NCBI RefSeq assembly: GCF_000425045.1
Contig: NZ_AULA01000009.1
Location: 1-64,000 of the forward strand
Reading direction: 5' to 3'
DNA length: 64,000 nucleotides
DNA from: Acidaminococcus intestini DSM 21505
GTDB taxonomy: Bacteria; Bacillota; Negativicutes; Acidaminococcales; Acidaminococcaceae
Below the pieces are notes generated by a model. That model saw nothing but the letters and a program-made list of their open reading frames with translations. It searched no databases and was not told the origin of the DNA. Shown in pieces: positions 51,222 to 59,966 of the stretch. The translations under genes were made by a program, and so were the position numbers. The stretch's first letter is position 1. Each line of letters begins with the position of its first letter.

Positions 51222-52166
51222 TCAGTTTTTCTCTAGGGCCGGATTGGCAAGGCTCCACATAAGTTTGGTGACGGCTGCTTCCAAGGTCATGGGACCGCCT
51301 GATTCGACCCCTGCTTGGGCGGCGAGGATCCCCATGGGATAAAGGGACAGGTCAACTCCATCAAAAAGGCACTGGGAGACACAGACCATACGTACTCCGG
51401 CCTTGATGGCTCGGCGGATGGCGGGCAGGAGGTTATCCCGGCCTGTATTGACGCCGCCCGCGCCATAGCATTCAAGGACGATGCCCTTGTAGCCGCGTTG
51501 GACCGCATAGTCGATGATGTCAGGTTTGAGTCCAGGCGTAACCGTAAGTGCCATGACTTTCTCTTCCATCTTGCTTTCAACACGGAACCCTCCCACATTC
51601 CGTCGGTCGGGGAGGTTCTTTTTAATGCCGTTTTTATCAAAAAAGAGAACCGGTGCTTCATTGACGCTCTCAAAAGCATTGAAATTGCGGGTAAAGATTT
51701 TTTTGCAGCAGTCGCCTTTGATGACTTTATTGCCAAAGGCGACAAATACGCCGGGAAGGCCGCTTGACGCGATGGTAAAGGCCAGTTCCAAGTTGCTGCG
51801 GGCATCGGAGTTGGATAGTGACAAAGGTACTTGTGAGCCGGTGAGGACGACTGGTTTTCCCAGATTTACAAGCATGTAGGAGAGCGCAGAGGCTGTGTAG
51901 GCCATGGTATCCGTTCCATGGGTAAGGACGAAGCCATCATATTCCGTATAGTTATCCCCAATAAGGGTCGCCCAGCTGCTCCAGTCTTGCGGGACCACAT
52001 TGCTGGAATCGATCTTGGTCAGGTCTTTTACGGTAATTTCTCCAAGCGTGCGCAGCTCAGGGACGGATGTAAGGATGTCATTGCCGGAAAGGGTAGGCTC
52101 CAGGCCATCTTCCGTGGCAACGCAGGAAATGGTGCCGCCTGTCGTCAAAAAGAGGATTTTTTTCAT
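51222..52166 (-). CDS. ansA: L-asparaginase, type I (cytosolic)
   Basis: The 314-residue enzyme hydrolyses asparagine to aspartate and ammonia. The first catalytic threonine is in FLTTGGTISC and the second in LTHGTDTMAYTASALSYML. No signal peptide is present. The start MKKILFLTTGGT is the family norm but has no clear ribosome site. The frame is open upstream to TTG at 52235, with a possible GTG at 52223, so the N-terminus is uncertain. Confidence 0.92.
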   Translation of the reverse strand: MKKILFLTTGGTISCVATEDGLEPTLSGNDILTSVPELRTLGEITVKDLTKIDSSNVVPQDWSSWATLIGDNYTEYDGFVLTHGTDTMAYTASALSYMLVNLGKPVVLTGSQVPLSLSNSDARSNLELAFTIASSGLPGVFVAFGNKVIKGDCCKKIFTRNFNAFESVNEAPVLFFDKNGIKKNLPDRRNVGGFRVESKMEEKVMALTVTPGLKPDIIDYAVQRGYKGIVLECYGAGGVNTGRDNLLPAIRRAIKAGVRMVCVSQCLFDGVDLSLYPMGILAAQAGVESGGPMTLEAAVTKLMWSLANPALEKN

Positions 52167-52235
52167 TTCGATGTGGGGCAGGATACCCCGGCTTTTTAGG
52201 TCGGGGAGAAATGCCCCATTCACCTCACTTTCCAA

Positions 52236-52931
52236 AATAAATAGATTTCCAGTAAAATAATGATTACAGCAAACTCGGTGATATCACATGAGAACGAGTA
52301 AGGCACCAGATCTGCAAAACCAAATAAAGATGGTAACCCTTCGCAGCATCTGCCCCTCTAACAGAAAATCCTGAATCGGCAGATGACAGAAAAATCCCGT
52401 CAAGGCTGTAAATTTGTTCCTCCATATGTTCTTGACCATTGGTCTTGGGACGTGCTCCTGCCCTTCCATAAAGAGCGGCGAAAGCCAGCAGTGAACCAAT
52501 CGGAGCTCTTTTAAGGATGAGAAACAGTCTTATTATATCATAAGTAGGTCTTTTATGACCGATTTGGGAAAAGGACAATAATGGCAATCATGGTGTTTAG
52601 AAGGAAGGCCCAAAGGACCTTCCTTCATCCCAATTTTGTTCTTACCCTCCTTTTTTATTATTTTGATGACATCTGATATAATCCATTCTATGGGAGATCT
52701 TCCCTTGTCCTGATATTCGTGCCGTCAACACTATCTTAACAATAGGGGGCTCTCCTTTATTTTGCAAGTATTATGTATACCCTATCAAGAAACATTTTAC
52801 GCTTAGGGAAAGGCCCCTTTCCTCCGCTCCGTTCTTTTGATAAAATATAACTCATAGGGGAACTCTGGGGAATCAGGGTTCCTTCTTTCTTTTTTTGGGG
52901 AATGGCCCCAACAGAAAATGAGGTGAGAAAC
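52236..52931. other. Spacer between ansA and the proline-rich protein gene
   Basis: No supported gene. A 9-bp inverted repeat GAAGGAAGG/CCTTCCTTC lies near 52601-52627. An extended -10 TGATATAAT lies at 52674-52682, about 250 bp before the next start, and a further AT-rich promoter-like stretch is near 52835-52855. A minus-strand frame (52264-52587) lacks a ribosome site and family signature. Confidence 0.5.
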
Positions 52932-53402
52932 ATGGAAAAACAAAGACTGTGGATCAGGTGGCTTGGAGGGAGCCTTTTGACGATTTCCCTGCTTTTTTTC
53001 AGCAACGGGAACGTAAGTGCGGCGAAAATTCTTACAAAATACGGATCCCTGCCGCTTTACAGGGAAGATCTCATGCCCCTTACGGTAGAGCGTCCTTCTT
53101 TTTATGATGACCCGCCCCTTTGGACCATCCGGCTGCGCAATCAGCCGCAGGGACTGTTGGCGCCTGAAACTGGATTTTATCGTCCTATTTATGGCATCAT
53201 GCGCAGGAGGACCCCTGTCTTTCGCACGGTACGGCCCCTCCTCCCGCCCCAAAGCGCCCACCTTCCTACGGCTGTGGGGCCCGAGGAAAAGCAGCCATTT
53301 TTGGTGCGCCAGCCCCGTCCCTACAGCGGCACGCCCCAGCGTCAGGCTGCCTCTTTTCCTTCAAGACCGGGGGCTGTCCAAATTTTTGTCCCTAAACCTT
53401 GA
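52932..53402 (+). CDS. Exported proline-rich protein, unknown
   Basis: The 156-residue protein has a signal peptide (residues 1-30, WLGGSLLTISLLFFSNGNVS, cleaved near SAA). The mature part is basic and rich in Pro and Arg (RPLLPPQSAHLPTAVGPEEK, RQPRPYSGTPQRQAASFPSR), probably disordered. No enzyme motif is seen. GAGGTGAG precedes the ATG. It lies 136 bp upstream of the paired GTPases on the same strand, which have their own promoter. Confidence 0.65.
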   Translation: MEKQRLWIRWLGGSLLTISLLFFSNGNVSAAKILTKYGSLPLYREDLMPLTVERPSFYDDPPLWTIRLRNQPQGLLAPETGFYRPIYGIMRRRTPVFRTVRPLLPPQSAHLPTAVGPEEKQPFLVRQPRPYSGTPQRQAASFPSRPGAVQIFVPKP

Positions 53403-53456
53403 GTCTCAAAGTAGGATGGGAATCGGGGGAAGTTTCCGCAGGAAGTGCCCTGCTTA

Positions 53457-53465
53457 TGCTATAAT
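53457..53465 (+). promoter_or_regulatory. Extended -10 promoter of the GTPase pair
   Basis: TGCTATAAT lies about 75 bp before the first GTPase start. Dyads CCCAAT/ATTGGG and GGGCC/GGGCCC lie in the leader (53475-53515). Confidence 0.55.
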
Positions 53466-53538
53466 AAAAGATAATCTATCCCAATTTGGAACATCCCATT
53501 GGGCCTGGGGCCCATAGCACGCAAAGGACGGTGGAAAG

Positions 53539-54744
53539 ATGAAGCTTTCCCAGCTTAGAAAAGCATATTTGATGGACCTTGCGAGCCGTTTTACAGGTCC
53601 GTTCCATAAGAAAAAGGCTGCCTCTTTTCGCACGGACGCGGTCAAACCAACTGCCCCTGCCTCCAAGATTCCCCATGATGTCTATGGTGAACTTGCTTTT
53701 CGTTTTTTGGAAGCCTGGCAGAAAGAAAAGGAACAAAAAGTTCGGATTTGCCTTTTTGGGCAGCCCGGTGCCGGCAAAAGTTCCCTTATCAATGAACTGA
53801 TAGGGGAGAAAAAAGCCAAGGTTGGAACCGGGACGGATACGACCAAGGAGGCCCAAGTCATCGAATCGGGAAGTGTTGTCTACGTGGACCTGCCTGGCTA
53901 TGATACGGCGCGTTTTCCCAAAAAAGGCTATTTCAGCCATTTTGATCCCCTCCAATACGACCTTTTTCTCTGCATTTTTTCGGGCAAGCTTACGGAGGCT
54001 GATACAGAATTTTTTTCCCGTCTCCAGCGGCTGGGCAGGGTCTGCCTTTTTGTGCGCAATAAGATCGATGGGCTTTATGCTCCTTTTCGGTCCTTAAAAA
54101 GTCTTGAAGAGGAAATCCAAAAAGATGTCCGTCATCAGGTAGGACCTTGTGCTCCGCTTTATTTTACGAGCTGCCGAAAGGATTGGGGCAATGCCCAAAA
54201 ACGAGGCATCCCGAATCTTCAGGAAGCCATCATGGATCATTTGGAGCCGGCTTTGAAAGACCGGTATGCCCGTCATGCAAAAGCGTATACGGAGCATACC
54301 CTTCTTTTGAAGCGTCGGGCGGCAGACCGTCGGGTGCGTAAGTATACAGCCATGGCGGCCGCCAACGGCCTTAATCCTGTTGTCGGTATGGATGCTGTTA
54401 TTGACGCGCGTATCCTCAAGGAAATGTATCAGGGAATCCGGACGGATTTTGGCTTAGGGAAATGGGATCTTCCTATCGAAGGAAACCGAGTAAATCTTGT
54501 AAAAAAAGTGGCCGGTGGGGTTACAGGCGAGCGCGTGACCAAGGGCCTGAGCCTCCTCTTACGCAAACGGGCCGGAGAGAAGGCAGCCAAATTTATTCCC
54601 CTTGCCGGGGCCGCTGCCGCTTCATTGATGAATGCGGGCAGTATGTATTATGTTGGAAAAGAATATGTCAGGATCTGTTACGAGTATGCCCGCAGACGGC
54701 TCCAGACAGAAATCGAGTGGGGGACCCATGAGCACAGAACGTGA
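53539..54744 (+). CDS. IRG/dynamin-like GTPase, first of a tandem pair
   Basis: The 401-residue protein has a basic N-terminal extension (1-66) and a G domain: G1 FGQPGAGKSS (74-81), G2 threonines near 101-102, G3 VDLPGYDT (117-123), G4 RNKID (173-177). The block FDPLQYDLFLCIFSGKLTEA followed by RVCLFVRNKID resembles vertebrate immunity-related GTPases. The C-terminal part has NGLNPVVGMDAVIDARILKE and a hydrophobic FIPLAGAAAASLMNAGSMYY, as in DUF697/IRG helical domains that contact membranes. GTP hydrolysis is likely and the role unknown. It overlaps its paralogue by 17 bp. Confidence 0.8.
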   Translation: MKLSQLRKAYLMDLASRFTGPFHKKKAASFRTDAVKPTAPASKIPHDVYGELAFRFLEAWQKEKEQKVRICLFGQPGAGKSSLINELIGEKKAKVGTGTDTTKEAQVIESGSVVYVDLPGYDTARFPKKGYFSHFDPLQYDLFLCIFSGKLTEADTEFFSRLQRLGRVCLFVRNKIDGLYAPFRSLKSLEEEIQKDVRHQVGPCAPLYFTSCRKDWGNAQKRGIPNLQEAIMDHLEPALKDRYARHAKAYTEHTLLLKRRAADRRVRKYTAMAAANGLNPVVGMDAVIDARILKEMYQGIRTDFGLGKWDLPIEGNRVNLVKKVAGGVTGERVTKGLSLLLRKRAGEKAAKFIPLAGAAAASLMNAGSMYYVGKEYVRICYEYARRRLQTEIEWGTHEHRT

Positions 54745-55771
54745 AGATATCAAGAAAATTGAAAAAGAAATTGATGAGGAGAATGTGCGCATTGTCCTTT
54801 TTGGCCAACCTGGAAGCGGGAAATCAAGCCTGATCAATGCCGTCTGCGGACGGGAGGCTGTAAAGACGGGTGAACTGATGGAACCGACGACCGACGCTGT
54901 GGTTGTGGAAAATGGGGATGTGACGTTTATCGATCTTCCTGGCTATGGAACGGATGGATTCCCGGAAGAAGCTTTTCTCGAACGGTTCCGGCCTTTTCAA
55001 TACGACCTTTTTCTCTGCGTCTTTTCTGATAAGCTGCGGGCTGCTGACACACGGCTATTCTGCATGTTGGAAGCCCTGAAAAAGCCCTGCATCTTTGTTC
55101 GCAGCAAAATTGACTTGATCTATGAGGAAGGCCGGACCTTGGAAGAGTGTGAGGCCGTTATCCGCCGTGATGTGGAAACGCAGCTGGGTACGCGGGATAT
55201 CGATCTGGTTTTTGTGTCGGCCCGTAGGGATCGGCCGGTGGGCATCGATGTCCTGAATGATGTCATCATGAGCAAGATGAATGAAGCTCGGAGAGAAAAA
55301 TATATCCTGACAGCTGAAGCGCGGACAAAGGAACAGCTTGAGGCCAAAAAGGCGGCGGCCATGACTTTTGTCAAGCGCAGTGCTACTTATTCTGCGTATA
55401 ATGGACTCAATCCTATCATCGCTGTTGATGCGGCTGTGGATTTTATGATCTTGTATCAGCTTTATAACAACATTCGGGAGACCTTTGGCATTACGGAAGA
55501 AATCATTGCGTCAAGCAAAAAAGTGTCTGATAAGGATAAACGCCTTGTCCTAGGCGGCATGAGCAGGGAAGGCATCAATCTTATCCTAAAGAATGCAGGT
55601 CGGCAGCTCGTGGCCCGGACCTTTCTCAAAGTCGTTCCCGTTGTGGGGCAGGCGACGGCGGCCCTTATTGGCTACAAACTTGTGAACAAGACGGGCCGTG
55701 ATTATGTCAATGCCTGTTATGAACTTGCCCGGGAGCGGCTGCTGTCGGCCCTTGATGCCCGGAGATCATAA
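54728..55771 (+). CDS. IRG/dynamin-like GTPase, second of a tandem pair
   Basis: The 347-residue paralogue has G1 FGQPGSGKSS (26-33), G2 EPTTD, G3 IDLPGYGT (68-75), G4 VRSKID (124-129) and G5-like VSARRD. RFRPFQYDLFLCVFSDKLRA is shared with the first gene. The C-terminal NGLNPIIAVDAAVDFMILYQ and VVPVVGQATAALIGYKL match too. It lacks the N-terminal extension. GTGGGGGA precedes the ATG at 54728, and the 17-bp overlap means coupled synthesis, as for heterotypic dynamin-like partners. The downstream amidohydrolase follows after 20 bp. Confidence 0.8.
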   Translation: MSTEREDIKKIEKEIDEENVRIVLFGQPGSGKSSLINAVCGREAVKTGELMEPTTDAVVVENGDVTFIDLPGYGTDGFPEEAFLERFRPFQYDLFLCVFSDKLRAADTRLFCMLEALKKPCIFVRSKIDLIYEEGRTLEECEAVIRRDVETQLGTRDIDLVFVSARRDRPVGIDVLNDVIMSKMNEARREKYILTAEARTKEQLEAKKAAAMTFVKRSATYSAYNGLNPIIAVDAAVDFMILYQLYNNIRETFGITEEIIASSKKVSDKDKRLVLGGMSREGINLILKNAGRQLVARTFLKVVPVVGQATAALIGYKLVNKTGRDYVNACYELARERLLSALDARRS

Positions 55772-55791
55772 CAAGGAAAAGAGGTAGCAGC

Positions 55792-57225
55792 ATGGAACAG
55801 ACAGCATATCTTCCCCATAACTACGAGGAAAAACTAAAGGCCCTCAATGCCGTGATCTGGGACGCGGCTGAACTGAAATTTGCCGAGACAAAATCGGCTA
55901 AGGCCATGACGGATTTTCTGCGTCAGGAAGGCTTTACCGTAAAAGAAGGTCTTGCTGGCATGAAAACCTCCTATGTAGCGGAATTTGGGTCTGGGCATCC
56001 CATTATCGGCATCCTCGCCGAATATGACGCCCTGTCCGGTCTTAGCCAAGAACTTGACGTGGCAGAAAAAAAGCCACGGTCTGGGACCTCGTGCGGACAC
56101 GGCTGCGGCCACTGTCTTTTGGGAACGGCCGCCATTGGAGCTGGTCTTTTGCTCCGGGATTATTTAAAAGCCCATCCTGACAAGGGGACGGTGCGGGTCT
56201 ATGGCTGTCCTGCCGAAGAAGGCGGAAGCGGGAAGGCCTATATGGCGAGGGAAGGCCTTTTTGACGATGTGGATGCTGCCTTTACGTGGCATCCGGCAAC
56301 GATGAATGCTGTTGCAACAGGCAGTAACCAAGCCAATATCCAGGCGGCCTTTACCTTTACCGGTCAGGCTTCCCACGCGGCAGCCTCTCCAGAAAAGGGC
56401 CGCAGTGCCCTTGACGCGGTGGAACTGATGAATGTGGGCGTGAACTATCTTCGGGAACATATGGCAGATTATGAACGCGTCCATTATGCAGTCCTTGATA
56501 CGGGCGGGGTTTCCCCGAATGTCGTTCAGGAGCATGCCGAGGTTCTCTATCTTATCCGCAGCAAGAGCAACGCCGAAGCGAAACGGCTTTATAAAAGGGT
56601 ACAGAAGATTGCCCAAGGGGCGGCTCTTATGACGGAAACATCCGTTTCCCTCCGTTTTGACAAGGCCGTATCAAATTTGGTGCGGAACGATACGCTTGCA
56701 GCGGTTATGCATGAAGCCATGGTGGAAGTGGGCGCACCGAAACGCACGGCGGAAGAAAAAGCGTATTTGGAAAAATTCCAAAAGACCGTGCCAGAAGAAA
56801 ATATCCTTCATGATCCGGGTATGACGCCCCTTCTTGATCGGGAGTTTTTGGAAAATCTTATCAAGAAGGATCGTTTTGGAGAATTCATTGTTCCCTTCCA
56901 GCCCAATTCCATTACTCAAATGGGATCGTCTGATACAGGGGACGTAAGTTATGTGACTCCTCTTGCCCAGTGCTACACGGCAACCTTCCCTATTGGTACA
57001 ACCGCTCATTCCTGGCAGTGGGTGGCTATGGGTCAGAGTCCAGTAGCTCTTTCGGGGATGTACTACGCGGCTCGCGTCATGGCGGAAAGCACGAAGAAAG
57101 TCATGGAAGAGCCTGCACTTCTTGACCGGGCCAAACAGGAACTGTCCGGCCGGCTGGGTGGAACATCCTATGAATGCCCCATCCCCAAGGATGTGTGGCC
57201 AACCAAATACGCAAAAATAAAATAA
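55792..57225 (+). CDS. M20 amidohydrolase, AbgB-like
   Basis: The 477-residue metallopeptidase has GHPIIGILAEYDALSGLSQE, SCGHGCGHCLLGTAAIGAGL, CPAEEGGSGKAYMAREGLF and HAAASPEKGRSALDAVELM, matching M20D aminobenzoyl-glutamate hydrolase subunit B. It probably cleaves aminoacyl amides such as p-aminobenzoyl-glutamate. GAGG precedes the ATG. It lies 20 bp after the GTPase pair and may share its transcript. It has no AbgA or AbgT neighbour. Confidence 0.9.
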   Translation: MEQTAYLPHNYEEKLKALNAVIWDAAELKFAETKSAKAMTDFLRQEGFTVKEGLAGMKTSYVAEFGSGHPIIGILAEYDALSGLSQELDVAEKKPRSGTSCGHGCGHCLLGTAAIGAGLLLRDYLKAHPDKGTVRVYGCPAEEGGSGKAYMAREGLFDDVDAAFTWHPATMNAVATGSNQANIQAAFTFTGQASHAAASPEKGRSALDAVELMNVGVNYLREHMADYERVHYAVLDTGGVSPNVVQEHAEVLYLIRSKSNAEAKRLYKRVQKIAQGAALMTETSVSLRFDKAVSNLVRNDTLAAVMHEAMVEVGAPKRTAEEKAYLEKFQKTVPEENILHDPGMTPLLDREFLENLIKKDRFGEFIVPFQPNSITQMGSSDTGDVSYVTPLAQCYTATFPIGTTAHSWQWVAMGQSPVALSGMYYAARVMAESTKKVMEEPALLDRAKQELSGRLGGTSYECPIPKDVWPTKYAKIK

Positions 57226-57233
57226 GGACACGG

Positions 57234-57279
57234 AAGGAACCCTGCAGCAGTGAGAAATCTGTTGCAGGGTTCCTTTTTT
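57234..57279. terminator. Terminator after the AbgB-like gene
   Basis: AAGGAACCCTGCA pairs with TGCAGGGTTCCTT (13 bp), followed by T residues. The convergent LysR gene ends at its edge. Confidence 0.88.
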
Positions 57280-58273
57280 ATCTACTGATCATTGTGTTTT
57301 GCAGTTTTTGCAGCTGTAAAGCTACATAGGCATTCTCAAGATGGATGAATTTTTTGAGCAGATCCTTGAATTCATCAACATAATGAAGACTTTGGCTATC
57401 CCTATGGGATACAATAACATTTGTTAACTCATAGGTAAGTCCTTTGATGCGAAGGATATGCAGTCTTTCCTTTGTCGGAAGTATCCCTGTCCAATCGAGC
57501 TGCTGCAGGTTCAATTGGGCACAAATGGTTGAATAGTGACCGCTTCTGCATAAATCAATCATAATGCTGAAGTTGCTGACCTGAATAGGCAGGGAGGCAG
57601 CAATATGCTTTTGCATCAGAAAATTTGAGACGGCTGTCGTCGTAGTGGAAGCAGAATGTCCAAGGACAAGAGGAATTCCTGGAAGGGATGCCAAATCGAT
57701 GCCCTCTTGATAAGCTTTTACTAAGAGTGCGTTCGTTTTATCTCCGTAATAGGTACGAAGCAATGTTTCCGGAACAACTAGATAGAGAGGTTCCCTTTCC
57801 AGTTCAATTTTGTCGAATAAAGGATGTTCCTTTGCATCGACGCCGAGAAACAAGTCGATTTCTCCACTGAGGAGAAGGTCTTCCAACTTATGGGTATCAT
57901 TGAGACGAACCTGGACATCCACGTTAGGGTATTGTTTCTGAAACTCGGGAACCATGGATGGAACGAGAATGGTCCCTCTTGTTGTTGGAATCCCAAGACG
58001 AATGGTGCCGCGCGTTCCCTGACTGATATCTGCCAGTTCATTTTTCATCCTATATTCGAGTGCTTTTATTCGTGATAGATAGCGCAGCATGGCAGCCCCT
58101 TCCGCGGTCAATTCCAAGTGAGGACGACGGCGAAACAGCGTGACGTGATGATGGGCTTCAAGCCTCTTGATATGGTCGCTTAAGCATTGTGGAGTAACAA
58201 AGGCCCGCTCTGCCGCTCGGGAAAAGTTGAGCTCTTCAGCTGCTAATAGAAACATTTCATAGCCAATCAGCAT
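57278..58273 (-). CDS. LysR-family transcriptional regulator, divergent from GntP permease
   Basis: The 331-residue regulator has an HTH (MFLLAAEELNFSRAAERAFV, TPQCLSDHIKRLE) and an effector domain from about residue 90 (RGTIRLGIPTTRGTILVPSM). It is divergent from the GntP-type permease with a 165-bp shared spacer, so it probably controls that gene. AGAAAGGGGG precedes the ATG. Confidence 0.93.
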   Translation of the reverse strand: MLIGYEMFLLAAEELNFSRAAERAFVTPQCLSDHIKRLEAHHHVTLFRRRPHLELTAEGAAMLRYLSRIKALEYRMKNELADISQGTRGTIRLGIPTTRGTILVPSMVPEFQKQYPNVDVQVRLNDTHKLEDLLLSGEIDLFLGVDAKEHPLFDKIELEREPLYLVVPETLLRTYYGDKTNALLVKAYQEGIDLASLPGIPLVLGHSASTTTTAVSNFLMQKHIAASLPIQVSNFSIMIDLCRSGHYSTICAQLNLQQLDWTGILPTKERLHILRIKGLTYELTNVIVSHRDSQSLHYVDEFKDLLKKFIHLENAYVALQLQKLQNTMISR

Positions 58274-58297
58274 GGGATATCCCCCTTTCTTCTTCTC

Positions 58298-58325
58298 ATT
58301 ATAGTGGTTTATCCCTTTATATCAA
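58298..58325 (-). promoter_or_regulatory. Promoter of the second LysR gene
   Basis: On the minus strand TTGATA (58320-58325) and TATAAT (58298-58303) have a 16-bp spacer. On the other side TGCTATATATAGC near 58389 is a possible -10 for the permease. Confidence 0.65.
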
Positions 58326-58438
58326 GTTTTTGCTTTAAATTCATCATGATTTTTACTGTTTTACATTTAAAAGAAAAGCATGCTATATATAGCGTATCAA
58401 GAATGAATCGGAATCTATGATGAAGGGAAGGGGTTCTT

Positions 58439-59776
58439 ATGTCCAATTTACTCATTTTTGTTGTCGGTCTTGCTATTATGCTTTTGTGTATGATGAGAAC
58501 TAAGTGGGGACCTTTTGTATGTATGCTTCTTGCCAGTCTTGCCATCGGGATCGGGTGCGGTCTGGGAACGGACAAAACCATCGCCTCGATTGTGGATGGC
58601 TTTGCCAAGACCTGCAAAAATATCGGCCTTATGGTTATTTTTGGCACTATTTTAGGCATTTACCTGGAAAAATCACGTGCCTGCCAAAGGATTGCGGAAA
58701 CGCTTCTTCAAATAACAGGGAAAGATCGGGCTGCCGGCGCACTAGCGGCTACAGGATATGTCATTGCCATCCCTGTTTTCTGTGATGTTGCCCTTGTACT
58801 TCTGTCCCCACTTATTAAGTCAGTTGCACGGAAAAGTGGAAAGAACGCTTGTTCCATGGGCGTAGTGACTGCTTGTTCCCTTTTGGCAACCAATGCTTTT
58901 GTGGCACCGACACCGGCGCCGCTTGCCATTATTGCCATTTTAGGGCTGGATATTGGAACGTCCATTTTATGGGGCATGCCAGCTGCGCTGTTCGTGACAG
59001 TTTGCGTATGGGCTTTTGGGGAATACTATTTGGAACGGAAACCGGCTTCGTGGTATACGGAACTTCCGCGGGATATTTCTGCTCAAGAAGAGACGAACGA
59101 TGAGTCAGCTCCCATGCCCAGTTTCGGAGCAGCCCTCACGCCCATACTGCTCCCGATAGTGTTGATCTTGATTCGCTCAGTAGGTAGGATCTTTTTGGAA
59201 AAAGGCTCAGTCCTTGTTTCCCTTTTGAACTTTTTTGGTGATAAAAATATTGCGCTTTGCGTAGGGATTGTTTCATCCGTTATTCTTTTAGGGAATTTCC
59301 TGCCGAAAGATAAAAAATATGCACCCATGACGGACGCACTCCGTACCTCGGGGCCTATTGTCTTTATTACGGCTGCAGGCGGTGCTTTGGCAAATATTGT
59401 TGGGGTTACTGGCGTTGGTAAGATCCTTGCTGAAAGTCTGGCCGCCTCTCCCATTCCTGTATTCCTAATTCCTTTTCTGATCACGGGTCTTTCAAAATTT
59501 GCCCAAGGATCTGCTTCCGTTGCTGGAATCATGGCGGCAGGGCTTACACTGCCCCTTTGTGAAACGGGGCTCCTGTCTCCCCTGCAGGCGTTTCTTTCCA
59601 TCAGTGCTGGCTCTGCTTTGGGGTCCCATGTCAATAATAGCTTTACTTGGGTTTTTAGTGAATTCATGGGCTATGATATCCGAACAACCATGAAATCTCT
59701 CTGTGTCTGTCAAAATGTGGTCATGTCTTTATCCGGTTTATTGGCAGCTTACGTAATCGGCTCGCTGGTGGGCTGA
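58439..59776 (+). CDS. GntP-family gluconate/organic acid permease
   Basis: The 445-residue membrane protein has about 12-14 segments and GntP features: LVIFGTILGIYLEKSRACQR-type (near residues 62-80), IPVFCDVALVLLSPLIKSVA, ATNAFVAPTPAPLAI and FAQGSASVAGIMAAGL. It imports gluconate or another hydroxy acid with protons, substrate unknown. GAAGGGAAGG precedes the ATG. A terminator follows. The divergent LysR gene is its likely regulator. Confidence 0.92.
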   Translation: MSNLLIFVVGLAIMLLCMMRTKWGPFVCMLLASLAIGIGCGLGTDKTIASIVDGFAKTCKNIGLMVIFGTILGIYLEKSRACQRIAETLLQITGKDRAAGALAATGYVIAIPVFCDVALVLLSPLIKSVARKSGKNACSMGVVTACSLLATNAFVAPTPAPLAIIAILGLDIGTSILWGMPAALFVTVCVWAFGEYYLERKPASWYTELPRDISAQEETNDESAPMPSFGAALTPILLPIVLILIRSVGRIFLEKGSVLVSLLNFFGDKNIALCVGIVSSVILLGNFLPKDKKYAPMTDALRTSGPIVFITAAGGALANIVGVTGVGKILAESLAASPIPVFLIPFLITGLSKFAQGSASVAGIMAAGLTLPLCETGLLSPLQAFLSISAGSALGSHVNNSFTWVFSEFMGYDIRTTMKSLCVCQNVVMSLSGLLAAYVIGSLVG

Positions 59777-59809
59777 CTTCTTATCTAGATTTTATTTTTT
59801 TTGCTGACT

Positions 59810-59836
59810 GGGGCTCCTTAGGGAGTCCCCTTTTTT
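59810..59836 (+). terminator. Terminator after the GntP-type permease
   Basis: GGGGCTCC pairs with GGAGTCCCC (one bulged T), followed by six T. Confidence 0.82.
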
Positions 59837-59887
59837 ATGCGCTAAATCGTCCAATTATTTTTGCAAGTGGGACTATTTCCCTATCCA

Positions 59888-59916
59888 TTGAATCCCTGGA
59901 AAAGGTGGCCTACAAT
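59888..59916 (+). promoter_or_regulatory. Promoter of ldh
   Basis: TTGAAT and TACAAT are separated by 17 bp, about 50 bp before the ATG. I see no Rex-type TTGTGAA..TTCACAA operator. Confidence 0.75.
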
Positions 59917-59966
59917 AGAGGAGAACTGTACGTGAAAGAAATACATATTGTGAAAGGAGCTTTGCT

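Noticed and set aside
52264-52587. Minus-strand ORF of 107 codons upstream of ansA
   Set aside because: No ribosome site and no family signature. Kept only as a described spacer.
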